A DNA stretch of 64,000 nt from JAGVSR01 sp963825555 (GTDB lineage: Bacteria; Pseudomonadota; Alphaproteobacteria; Rhizobiales; Hyphomicrobiaceae): positions 46,925 to 110,924 of the forward strand of contig CAWGTZ010000029.1 of NCBI GenBank assembly GCA_963825555.1, given 5' to 3'. The notes beneath the pieces are model-generated. The model made no database searches, was not told the DNA's origin, and saw nothing but the letters and a program-made list of their open reading frames with translations. Positions 57,065 to 64,000 of the stretch are shown one piece after another. Every line of letters starts with the position of its first letter. Within the stretch, counting starts at the first letter, position 1. The translations under genes were made by a program, and so were the position numbers.

Positions 57065-58480
57065 ATGGTCGCCGGAATAGAAGCGCCTTCGGAAAAGATG
57101 AAGAGTCGGCTCGTCCAAGTGCGCGACACGCTTCGCCACCTTCTCGAGTCTGGGGCTTCGGCCATCGGTGATGCCCTTCCCAAAGGTCTTTTCGCCCGCG
57201 CACTTCTCATCATCATTACGCCCATCGTCGTGCTCGAGGGCGTGATCGCCTTCGTCTTCATGGAGCGCCACTGGCAAGCCGTCACCCGCCGCCTCTCCGA
57301 GGCAACGGCGCGCGACATTGCCGCCCTCATCGAGCTTTACGACACGAGCAAGGACGCTACCTCCCACACGCAGTTGATCGAGTTGGCGCGCGACAAGCTC
57401 AGCCTCAATATGCAGATTCTTCCGCCGGGCGATCTTCCAGCCCCGGCACCCAAGCCTTTTTTCGATCTTCTCGACAGAGCGCTCTCGCGGGAGATTTCGC
57501 GGCAGGTCAAGAGGCCATTCTGGATCGATACGTTGGGAGAATCCCGACTGGTCGAAATCCGCGTCCGCCACGACGATGCCATCCTCCGCTTCATCGCGAC
57601 CAGGTCGCAGACCTACGCATCGAACTCCCACATCTTCCTTCTCTGGATGATCGGTACGTCGATCATCCTACTCACTGTCGCTATCCTGTTCTTGAGAAAT
57701 CAAATCCGTCCGATCCTGCGGCTGGCCGATGCCGCGGAGGCTTTCGGCAAGGGCCGGCCGTTCCCCGATGATTTCCGCCCGCGCGGCGCACGCGAAGTCC
57801 GCCAGGCCTCACAGTCGTTTATTGAGATGCGCGACCGCATCACCCAGCACGTCGACCAGCGAACGACGATGCTCGCCGGCGTGAGCCATGATCTCAGAAC
57901 CATTCTCACTCGCTTCAAGCTGGAACTCGCCTTCCTGCCCGACACGCCCGAGACGCGGTCGCTGCGTACCGACGTCAATGAAATGCAGCACATGCTGGAG
58001 GACTATCTGGCATTTGCCCGAGGCGATGGCGGCGAGGAAGCGCGCCCAACCAACCTGCGCAAACTTCTCGAAGAGGTCTATGACGAATCCCAGGCCTACG
58101 GCACGGCCATCGAACTCAAGATGCGCCGCAGCAAGAATGACATCGTCCTGCCCCTGAAGCGCAATGCCTTCAAGCGCGCCGTAACAAACCTCGTCTCCAA
58201 CGCCGTGCGCTACGGCGACAAGATCGTGATCCGGGCGGCAACGGAAGGAAGCTGGCTGCGCGTAGAGGTGGACGACAACGGCCCGGGGATTCCGCCAGGA
58301 GAGCGCGAGAACGTGTTCCGACCGTTCTACCGCATCGACAAGTCGCGCAACCAGGACAGTGCGAACTCCGGTCTGGGCCTGGCCATTGCACGCGATATCG
58401 CCAAGAGCCATGGCGGAGACGTCACACTTGGCGACAGTTCCATCGGCGGCCTGCGCGCCATCATCTCCGTGCCTTTGTAA
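57065..58480 (+). CDS. HAMP-domain sensor histidine kinase
   Basis: A 471-residue EnvZ-like kinase. Membrane helices lie near residues 42-65 (ARALLIIITPIVVLEGVIAFVF) and 192-215 (LLWMIGTSIILLTVAILFL) around a periplasmic sensor of about 125 residues. A HAMP linker follows, then the phosphorylated His near 275 in GVSHDLRTILTRFKLELAFL. The ATP-binding boxes are NLVSNAVRYG, VDDNGPGIPPGERENVFRPFYR and SGLGLAIARDI. It probably phosphorylates the OmpR-type regulator just upstream. The signal is unknown. Confidence 0.94.
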   Translation: MVAGIEAPSEKMKSRLVQVRDTLRHLLESGASAIGDALPKGLFARALLIIITPIVVLEGVIAFVFMERHWQAVTRRLSEATARDIAALIELYDTSKDATSHTQLIELARDKLSLNMQILPPGDLPAPAPKPFFDLLDRALSREISRQVKRPFWIDTLGESRLVEIRVRHDDAILRFIATRSQTYASNSHIFLLWMIGTSIILLTVAILFLRNQIRPILRLADAAEAFGKGRPFPDDFRPRGAREVRQASQSFIEMRDRITQHVDQRTTMLAGVSHDLRTILTRFKLELAFLPDTPETRSLRTDVNEMQHMLEDYLAFARGDGGEEARPTNLRKLLEEVYDESQAYGTAIELKMRRSKNDIVLPLKRNAFKRAVTNLVSNAVRYGDKIVIRAATEGSWLRVEVDDNGPGIPPGERENVFRPFYRIDKSRNQDSANSGLGLAIARDIAKSHGGDVTLGDSSIGGLRAIISVPL

Positions 58481-58513
58481 GCTGCCCGGACCACGCACGC
58501 CCCCCAGCACCAA

Positions 58514-59308
58514 TCAGCGAAAGGCGGATTCCAGATTGCGGACCGTTTCGAAGGACTTGGCTGCCGACAGATTTTTAATGCCGGCAAGCTTCGCAGAATT
58601 GACATCTGCACCGTTGAAGTCGGCACCGGAGACATCGGCGCCAGCAAGATCCGCACCCGACAGATCCGAACCCGCCAGCACAGCCCCGGTCAAATCCGCA
58701 TCCTTGAGGGAGGCATACTGCAGATCCACCTCGACCATATTTGCATGCTTGAACGACGCCCCCTCGAGATTGGCGCCTTCGAAACCGCGCTTGACCATCG
58801 CGCGCTGGTTCTTGCGGCCGGGCGAAAGATCCGCATCGTCAAATCGTGCCTTGATCAGGCTGGCCTTGGCAAAATTCGATTTAACCTGGGCTCCGGAGAA
58901 ATCCGCGCCGTCAAGCGTCGCCTTGATGAACTGGGCGCCGATGAGGCTCGCCCCCTTCAGCCGCGCGCTGCTGAGATTCGCGTCGAGTCCCCAGGCGGCA
59001 TCTAGCGCGGCTCCTTCCAGGTTCGCACCCTTGAGGTTGGTCTTGTTGAGGCGGGCGGCACGCAAATTGACGCCGTGGAGATCGATACCGGAGAGGTCGA
59101 GACCGTTGAGGCTCTTACCTGAAAGATCAGCTGGCGCTTCCGGCGTACCCTTGGCCACGGCGGCTTCGACCTGGTCACGCGTCATCTCGGCCTTGGTAAA
59201 GGCCTCCGAAGTCAGATCAAGCCCCTGGAAGGGATCCTGAGCGGCGCCCGGATGGGCCAACCCCACAAAGAACATCGCAAGAAGAGCAAGAGTGTTGGGA
59301 CGGCACAT
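58514..59308 (-). CDS. Exported pentapeptide-repeat protein (copy 2)
   Basis: A 264-residue protein with a signal peptide (LALLAMFFVGLAHPGAAQ), then a helical segment with SEAFTKAEMTRDQVEAAV, and a long run of A(D/N)LxG-type pentapeptides (DLSGKSLNGLDLSGIDLHGVNLRAARL onward). The run forms a right-handed quadrilateral beta-helix. The C-terminus VNSAKLAGIKNLSAAKSFETVRNLESAFR is helical. Most pentapeptide proteins are cytoplasmic or membrane-linked; this one is exported. It is the second gene of a tandem pair and shares both ends with its neighbour. The ATG at 59308 has GGAG eight bases upstream. Confidence 0.87.
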   Translation of the reverse strand: MCRPNTLALLAMFFVGLAHPGAAQDPFQGLDLTSEAFTKAEMTRDQVEAAVAKGTPEAPADLSGKSLNGLDLSGIDLHGVNLRAARLNKTNLKGANLEGAALDAAWGLDANLSSARLKGASLIGAQFIKATLDGADFSGAQVKSNFAKASLIKARFDDADLSPGRKNQRAMVKRGFEGANLEGASFKHANMVEVDLQYASLKDADLTGAVLAGSDLSGADLAGADVSGADFNGADVNSAKLAGIKNLSAAKSFETVRNLESAFR

Positions 59309-59391
59309 GTGGGAAGCTCCGAGGTATTGGACCGGCGCGCCGCTCATACCACGCCCTCGACACCAACGGAACGAACAACGCCTCAGACCGT

Positions 59392-60192
59392 CTACCGGTA
59401 GGCCTTATCAATGTTCTTCGCCTTTTCCAGATTCTTGGCAGCGTCCGCGTTCTTCATCGCGCCGATCTTGGCCGAGTTGACATCCGCTCCCAGGAAGTCA
59501 GCCCCCGAAACGTTCGCGTCCGTGAGGTCCGCACCGGCAAGTTCGCTCCCTGTCAGCGACACACCCGACAAGTCCGCGCCGCGGAGAGAGGCAAACTCGA
59601 GCATAGCCCGCTTCAAGTTCGCCCCTTTGAACGAAGCACCCTCCAGGTTGGTCGAACGGAACGTGCCGCGCATGAGCCCCATGGATTGGTTTTTTTCGTC
59701 CGCCGACAGGTCGGCACCTTCGAGGTTCACCCCCGTCATGCTCGCCTTGGAAAAATCGCCGGCAACGCGCGCCCCGGAGAGATCGGCCCCATCGAGCTTC
59801 GATCCGATGAGCTGCGTGCCGAACATGCTGGCACCCTTGAGATTGGCACCCGTGAGATCCGAATTCATCGACCAGACACTGTCGAGATTGACGCCCTCAA
59901 GATTAGCTCCCTTGAGATTGACCATCATCAGGCGCGCGGACTGAAGCACGGTGCGCCGCAAATCCATTCCCGACAGATCCAGACCGTTGAGCGATTTGCC
60001 GGTAAGATTGAGCGTTTCGCCTTCCTTGAGATTGGCCAGAGCAGCCTCGATCTCCGCGCGGCTCATCTCTGTCTTGGTGAATGCCTCCGATTTCAGATCG
60101 ACCATGTCCAGCATATCCTGGGCGACCGCTGGATGGACCAGTGACATCACGATGACCATGGCAGCGCTGAGAAGTTTGCGGATTTCGCTCAT
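59392..60192 (-). CDS. Exported pentapeptide-repeat protein (copy 1)
   Basis: A 266-residue paralogue of the next gene. It has a signal peptide (KLLSAAMVIVMSLVHPAVAQ), a KSEAFTKTEMSRAEIEAAL segment, a beta-helix of pentapeptides (SLNGLDLSGMDLRRTVLQSARL to GADFLGADVNSAKI), and the matching helical end MKNADAAKNLEKAKNIDKAYR. The shared ends show a local duplication. Palindromic sites at 60268-60318 stand upstream, so both genes are probably controlled together. Role unknown; periplasmic scaffold or adaptor is a guess. Confidence 0.87.
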   Translation of the reverse strand: MSEIRKLLSAAMVIVMSLVHPAVAQDMLDMVDLKSEAFTKTEMSRAEIEAALANLKEGETLNLTGKSLNGLDLSGMDLRRTVLQSARLMMVNLKGANLEGVNLDSVWSMNSDLTGANLKGASMFGTQLIGSKLDGADLSGARVAGDFSKASMTGVNLEGADLSADEKNQSMGLMRGTFRSTNLEGASFKGANLKRAMLEFASLRGADLSGVSLTGSELAGADLTDANVSGADFLGADVNSAKIGAMKNADAAKNLEKAKNIDKAYR

Positions 60193-60267
60193 GGAAGTTC
60201 CTCGCTAACGGACGGGACAGACTTTACCTCATCTGGGTACGGCCTAGATGGCCTCCAGTTTCATTCT

Positions 60268-60318
60268 CTGATCTGCATCAGAAAACGGCGCAGCATCTGT
60301 GACGAACATCACAGATGC
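60268..60318 (-). promoter_or_regulatory. Stacked CRP-like and FNR-like palindromes
   Basis: GCATCTGTGA-CGAACA-TCACAGATGC at 60293-60318 is a perfect 10-bp dyad containing TGTGA-N6-TCACA, the full CRP core. CTGATCTGCATCAG at 60268-60281 is a perfect dyad resembling an FNR box with both outer bases changed. Their centres are 31 bp apart, about three helical turns, so both would lie on one face of DNA upstream of the pentapeptide genes. Confidence 0.6.
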
Positions 60319-60411
60319 GGCACAGTTGCGGCGCGGCCGGTCCGCTGGCAGATGGGGTAAAGTCGTGCACTGACCTCAGGCCCTATCGTCGTGCTACCGA
60401 ACCCCCAGGCC

Positions 60412-61044
60412 CTACTGATCGCCCTCAGCGACCATTTCCGCATCAGGCGCAGCGGGGTTCATGAGGGCCTCCATGACAGGGGGCGGAATGAGCACCTTGT
60501 CGATCACATGGATGATGCCGTCGGAGGCCATAACATCCCCCTTCACGATCTTGGCCCCGGCGATATCGATCTCACGCGTCTTGCGGCGCTTTTTGATTTC
60601 GACGTCCGAACCGTCGATGGCTTGGATGGTGTAATTGCGCACACGCGCCTTGAGCAGCCGCTCGGTCGGATAGAGGCCCGGGATGGCGTGGTAGAGCAAC
60701 AGATCGGTCAGCGCGGCCCGGTTCTGCGGGTCAAGAAGCCGATCGCGGATTTCCTGCGGCAGGGCATTGAAGGCGTCGTCCGAGGGGGCAAGAAGTGTCA
60801 GCGGGCCCACATCGATTTCCGGATCGTCGAGCCCGGCTAGTTTCGTCGCAGCCATCATATTCGTGAGAACCCCGGTCGCGATCGCCGCTTCCTTGAGGTT
60901 GGGTGGCGGCGGAGCGGCCGCGCTGTTTGCTGGATCGTAATTGCAGGGTGCACCGTCTCCCGCGACAGCCTCATGGACACCCATCAAGACAATGATCGCA
61001 AGAATCCCGGCAAAAGCTTTCGTCGCTTTGGCCACAGCGCGCAT
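60412..61044 (-). CDS. Exported fasciclin-domain protein
   Basis: A 210-residue protein with a signal peptide (AFAGILAIIVLMGVHEAVAG) and one fasciclin (FAS1) domain: GPLTLLAPSDDAFNALPQEIRDRLLDP, LTDLLLYHAIPGLYP and the closing ASDGIIHVIDKVLIPPP. FAS1 domains mediate adhesion or matrix binding in the periplasm or outside. It lies between pyrE and the pentapeptide genes on the same strand, but the 219-bp gap with operator palindromes separates it from the latter. Confidence 0.88.
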   Translation of the reverse strand: MRAVAKATKAFAGILAIIVLMGVHEAVAGDGAPCNYDPANSAAAPPPPNLKEAAIATGVLTNMMAATKLAGLDDPEIDVGPLTLLAPSDDAFNALPQEIRDRLLDPQNRAALTDLLLYHAIPGLYPTERLLKARVRNYTIQAIDGSDVEIKKRRKTREIDIAGAKIVKGDVMASDGIIHVIDKVLIPPPVMEALMNPAAPDAEMVAEGDQ

Positions 61045-61133
61045 GGCAACCCCCGCAGGTCATCACGACGCCGTCGCTCCCCATCGCTCAGCCCGTCGCG
61101 TGAGTTTCAAGCTCTCAGTATTCGCGCAGGCTT

Positions 61134-61703
61134 TCAACTGCGAAAATCGGCGAGCGTGAGGATAGGCACAAAATCCAATCCCGCAGACCGAAAGGCTTCC
61201 GCCGCGCCGTCGAGACGGTCGACGATGGTAAGCACCCGAACGATCCTGGCTCCCTCCGCCTGCAAGGCGGCTGCGGCTTTCAACGCAGAGCCGCCTGTAG
61301 TTGTGACGTCTTCTACGATCACCACACTCTTGCCCTTCATCGTGTCGCCGCGCACGAGGCCCTCCACCAGCGACTGCGTGCCGTGCTCCTTGGCCTGCTT
61401 GCGCACGAAGAACGCGGAGATCGGCCGCCCCTGGACGTGGCTCACCGCAGCGATGGCTGAAGCGATGGGGACGGCGCCCATTTCCAGGCCGCCGACGAGG
61501 TCGGCGTCGTCGTCGCCGACGGCGTCGAGCATGAGGTCGGCGATGAGCGCCGCGCCCTCCGGATCGAGCATGGTCGGCTTCATGTTGAAGTAGAAAGTCG
61601 AGGTCTTGCCCGACGCGAGCTTCATCTCCGGACCCTCCTGGAAGGAGCGGGCCTTGACGATCTCGACGAGGCGGGCGCGTTTCTGGGCGGGGGTCAGGGT
61701 CAT
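61134..61703 (-). CDS. pyrE: Orotate phosphoribosyltransferase
   Basis: This enzyme adds PRPP to orotate to form OMP in pyrimidine synthesis. The 189-residue protein has the alphaproteobacterial form: GKTSTFYFNMKPTMLDPEGAALIADLM, GGLEMGAVPIASAIAAVSH and the flexible loop FFVRKQAKEHGTQSLVEG. The PRPP-binding motif VVIVEDVTTTGGSALKAAAALQ carries the consecutive acidic residues. A hairpin (GGGAGG/CCTCCC, 61758-61777) lies in the leader but has no U-tract, so attenuation is not claimed. Confidence 0.95.
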   Translation of the reverse strand: MTLTPAQKRARLVEIVKARSFQEGPEMKLASGKTSTFYFNMKPTMLDPEGAALIADLMLDAVGDDDADLVGGLEMGAVPIASAIAAVSHVQGRPISAFFVRKQAKEHGTQSLVEGLVRGDTMKGKSVVIVEDVTTTGGSALKAAAALQAEGARIVRVLTIVDRLDGAAEAFRSAGLDFVPILTLADFRS

Positions 61704-62058
61704 GTTATCCTCGGACAGCCGGGTTGTGGACCGGTCCCACAGCGGCCTGCCGCGTGTGGGAGGGGCGAGAGCCTCCCGTCGCGCGGGGGGCCGCCCCTGT
61801 CAAGCCGCGCGCCCGGCCATCCCCGGTTTCGTCATGCCCTGCGGCGGCAAGGCCCACGGGACGGCCCATCGGGAACCCTGACGCGGACGCCCGCTTGCCC
61901 TATAAAGAGCGATCCGCGCGGCCACGCCCGGCGCCCGGACACACCCACTGGGACACACCCACTGGAACCCAACCCACTGGAACTACACCCACTGGGACCG
62001 ACCCCGCCGCATCCTACCCACCGGCCGACGCGCGCGCGCCGAGACAAGGACAAACCCC
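61704..62058. other. Divergent intergenic region with short tandem repeats
   Basis: No gene is supported in these 355 bp between pyrE and the redoxin gene. Four head-to-tail copies of a 14-15-bp unit ending CCCACTG occupy 61937-61994. The first two are identical (GGACACACCCACTG); the third and fourth are variants starting GAAC. The region is strongly C-rich on the plus strand. Confidence 0.6.
61937..61994 (+). repeat. Four-copy 14/15-bp tandem repeat
   Basis: The units lie at 61937-61950, 61951-61964, 61965-61979 and 61980-61994, all ending CCCACTG. The array ends about 65 bp before the redoxin start codon and probably lies in its promoter or leader. The copy number could vary between strains. 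Confidence 0.75.
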
Positions 62059-62697
62059 ATGTTCGATCCCCAGAACCCGCCCGAGTTCAGCGCCTCCGCC
62101 TGGCTCAACGCGCCCGAACCCCGCCCGCTCAAGAGCCTCAAGGGCCGCGTCGTCGTGCTGACCGCGTTCCAGACGCACTGCCCCGGCTCCGTGAAGCACG
62201 GCCTGCCCCAGGCGCAGCGCGTGGCGCAAGGCTTCTCGGAAGACGAAGTGGCCGTGATCGGCCTCAACACGGCCTTCGAGGAGAATGAGAAGCAGACCCC
62301 CGAGGCGCTCCAGGCCTTCATCGCCGACCAGGGCCTCTCGTTCACCATCGCCAAGGACACCGTCAACGGCGGCGACATGACCGAGACCATGGCCGCCTAC
62401 GAGATCCAGGGCACGCCTACCACCCTCATCTTCGACCGCCAGGGCCGCCTGCGCCGCCACTACCTGGGCCGCGTGGACGACATCCGGCTCGCCGCCGAAG
62501 TCATGGCCTTCTGCATGGAAGCGCCGAACGCCCCCGTGGAACAGTCGATGGCCGTGGAACGGCGCCTTGCCGCCGCGCTGACCGATCCCGACGCCCACGA
62601 GCACGCGCATGACGGCGGCTGCTGCGGCGGCCACCACAATCACAGCCACGACCACGACCACGATCACGACAAGGGCGGCTGCTGCGGCGGGCATTAG
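62059..62697 (+). CDS. Redoxin (thioredoxin-fold) with His/Cys metal-binding tail
   Basis: A 212-residue thioredoxin-fold protein of the TlpA/AhpC-like group: LKGRVVVLTAFQTHCPGSVKHGLP with a single Cys in place of CxxC, VIGLNTAFEENE, and the cis-Pro region YEIQGTPTTLIFDRQGRLRRHYLG. It has no signal peptide. The last 30 or so residues are a metal-binding tail with two GGCCGG motifs flanking HHNHSHDHDHDHD. The His/Cys tail resembles those of nickel or zinc storage proteins and suggests metal buffering or delivery. Peroxidase activity is possible through the single Cys but unproven. Confidence 0.85.
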   Translation: MFDPQNPPEFSASAWLNAPEPRPLKSLKGRVVVLTAFQTHCPGSVKHGLPQAQRVAQGFSEDEVAVIGLNTAFEENEKQTPEALQAFIADQGLSFTIAKDTVNGGDMTETMAAYEIQGTPTTLIFDRQGRLRRHYLGRVDDIRLAAEVMAFCMEAPNAPVEQSMAVERRLAAALTDPDAHEHAHDGGCCGGHHNHSHDHDHDHDKGGCCGGH

Positions 62698-62948
62698 TTG
62701 TTTGTTGGCCCACGCTCGGCAGGCCGGCGTGGGCGTGATTGGCCCCACACTGCGGCAGGCGCGTGTGGGGCGGGACACCGCACGTCCCCGCGGGCTCTGT
62801 GGAGACCGGGCTGGCTTTCACCCGTAGACCGGCGACCGTCCTTGCCAGCTTCGGGTGAATGTGTCCATCCCCAGCCCCCAGCCGGGCCGCAGGAAAAGTG
62901 CGGGGCCAGCCCCACACGCGCCTGCGCGGTGTGGGCCAACAAAAAACT
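62696..62948. mobile_element. Small inverted-repeat element (MITE-like candidate)
   Basis: AGTTGTTTGTTGGCCCACGC at 62696-62715 matches, in reverse complement with two mismatches, the sequence at 62929-62948. This gives 20-bp terminal inverted repeats around a 253-bp span. The central 13 bp match perfectly. Inside are three hairpins with related CCCAC(A/G)C/G(T/C)GTGGG arms at 62708-62734, 62742-62771 and 62911-62935. It carries no transposase. The left end coincides with the redoxin stop codon. No target-site duplication is evident. Confidence 0.5.
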
Positions 62949-63025
62949 CCAGTTATCCTGCCTTTCTGTGACCACCCGAATCGCGTGACTGTCCTTCGGT
63001 TGTATCGGCGGATCGGAGTGGACAC

Positions 63026-64000
63026 ATGGCCGGGCGGACGGCAGGCAGGAAGACGGGCGCGAAATCGGGACCGGCGGGCACGGGCCTCAAGACGCCGGCG
63101 CTGGCCCCCGTGGCGGCCAACGCCAACGCGGCCCCGGCGCACGCGAAGCGCGCGGGCGCGGGCTTTTCAAAAAAGACCATCGCCCTCGTCTACGACTTCG
63201 ACGGCACGCTGAGCCCGCGCCCGATGCAGGAATACTCGTTCCTGCCGCAGCTCGGCATCGACGCGAAGGACTTCTGGGCGGAGTGCACCGCGCTCGCCAA
63301 AGCCCGCCAGGCCGACCCGCTCATCACCTACATGCACCTCATGTACAAGAAGGCGAAGGAGAAGGGCCTCGTCGTGGACCGCGACGCGCTCGTCGCGCAG
63401 GGCGCGTCGGTGGAACTTTACCCGGGCGTCACCGAATGGTTCGACGAGATCGGCGCGTATGTGAACCTGCGCGCGGAGACGCACGGCATCACGCTGCGCC
63501 ACTACCTCATCTCCTCGGGCCTCACCGAGATCATCGAGGGCACGGCGATCGCGCGCCACTTCCACAACGTGTTCGCGAGCGAATACTGGTTCGAGCCCTA
63601 CGAGACGCCGTTCCCCAAGCGCGTCATCACCGACACGGGCAAGACGCAGTACCTCTTCCGCATCAACAAGGGCATCGAGGACCTGGGCGAGAGCATCAAC
63701 GGCCACATGCCGGAATCCGAGCGCCCGATCCCGTGGCCGAACATGATCTACTTCGGCGACGGCGAGACGGACGTGCCGTCGATGGCGCTGATGAAGAAAT
63801 CGGGCGGCGCGGCGATCGCGATGCACACGCCCGGCGCGTCGTCGAAGACCTGCGAGGAGTTGTTCCGCGCCGGCCGCGTGGATTTCTACGCGGGCGCCGA
63901 CTACCGCCGCGGCTCCGACCTCTTCAAGCGCACCTGCCTCCTCCTCGACCGCATCCTCGCCGACATCCGCGTGCGCGAGGAAGTCTGGGGGCTGGAGAGC
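63026..64000 (+). CDS. HAD-superfamily phosphatase (partial)
   Basis: The gene runs off the right edge after 325 residues. An Ala/Gly/Lys-rich N-terminal region of about 48 residues precedes a HAD core. Motif I is ALVYDFDGTLSPRPMQEYSF, motif II SS is in YLISSGLTEIIEG, and motif III/IV is MIYFGDGETDVPSMALMKKSGGAAIAM. The DFDGTL/GDGxTD pattern fits phosphoserine-phosphatase-like enzymes. No substrate can be assigned. GGAG precedes the ATG by nine bases. G/C-ending codons are more extreme here than in the rest of the window. Confidence 0.85.
   Translation, partial: MAGRTAGRKTGAKSGPAGTGLKTPALAPVAANANAAPAHAKRAGAGFSKKTIALVYDFDGTLSPRPMQEYSFLPQLGIDAKDFWAECTALAKARQADPLITYMHLMYKKAKEKGLVVDRDALVAQGASVELYPGVTEWFDEIGAYVNLRAETHGITLRHYLISSGLTEIIEGTAIARHFHNVFASEYWFEPYETPFPKRVITDTGKTQYLFRINKGIEDLGESINGHMPESERPIPWPNMIYFGDGETDVPSMALMKKSGGAAIAMHTPGASSKTCEELFRAGRVDFYAGADYRRGSDLFKRTCLLLDRILADIRVREEVWGLES

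Noticed and set aside
61758..61777. Pyrimidine attenuator in the pyrE leader
   Set aside because: A GGGAGG/CCTCCC hairpin is present but lacks a U-tract and a leader peptide, so attenuation cannot be supported.

Overview
The window is 64 kb of GC-rich chromosome, roughly 60-65 % by eye, from an alphaproteobacterium, most likely a Hyphomicrobiales member near the Hyphomicrobium/Filomicrobium group. The pointers are a class II DAHP synthase, an Omp25/31-type outer-membrane barrel, a TIGR03808-type Tat-exported repeat protein, a UvrB with long N- and C-terminal extensions, and a MarR/OmpR-regulator/histidine-kinase cassette beside ilvE. The genus is inference. About 55 protein genes are supported. 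I found no rRNA, tRNA, CRISPR array, transposase or phage module, so most of this is core chromosome.

Layout. 0-9 kb: partial nadE, an APC permease, class II DAHP synthase, YceI, an SDR, glutathione reductase, a DUF2059 protein, rpiA and gph. 9-21 kb: topA, an unknown protein, an RlpA-like protein, a CinA-type protein, sfsA, an exported msrB-msrA pair, a glyoxalase-fold/membrane/coiled-coil fusion and an EF-G paralogue. 21-30 kb: cytochrome c' coupled to cytochrome b561, a probable oxygen-controlled small RNA, an orphan ParA, a GH3-family enzyme, an aspartate-type aminotransferase, a run of small membrane proteins and an SDR behind a perfect FNR/FixK box. 30-41 kb: an SRPBCC protein, uvrB, an outer-membrane barrel, an acyltransferase-3/SGNH protein, the TIGR03808 protein and AsmA. 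41.9-50.3 kb: an envelope and secreted-hydrolase neighbourhood, with an M23-type protein carrying a frameshifted PEP-repeat tail, a 1417-residue polypeptide containing both a subtilisin (S8) and a thermolysin (M4) domain, a Tat-exported lysozyme-like protein and a VpsF/O-antigen-ligase-like membrane protein. 50-64 kb: hydroxypyruvate isomerase, arfB, a flavin reductase, a phytoene-desaturase-type oxidoreductase, ilvE, the MarR/RR/HK operon, two tandem exported pentapeptide-repeat paralogues behind stacked CRP/FNR-like palindromes, a fasciclin protein, pyrE, a redoxin with a His/Cys metal-binding tail, an inverted-repeat element and a partial HAD phosphatase.

Most interesting signals. (1) A FixK/FNR-box promoter at 23266-23307 followed about 120 nt later by a strong intrinsic terminator, enclosing a C-rich-loop hairpin. 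This reads as an oxygen-regulated small RNA with an anti-Shine-Dalgarno loop. (2) The S8 / EF-hand linker / M4 double-protease polypeptide. (3) A CCTG tetranucleotide duplication that exactly explains a frameshift in the PEP-repeat tail of the neighbouring M23 protein and hides a Trp-rich C-terminus. (4) A 253-bp element with 20-bp terminal inverted repeats after the redoxin gene. (5) Stacked CRP- and FNR-like palindromes before the pentapeptide genes. All calls come from reading the sequence; no database search was run.
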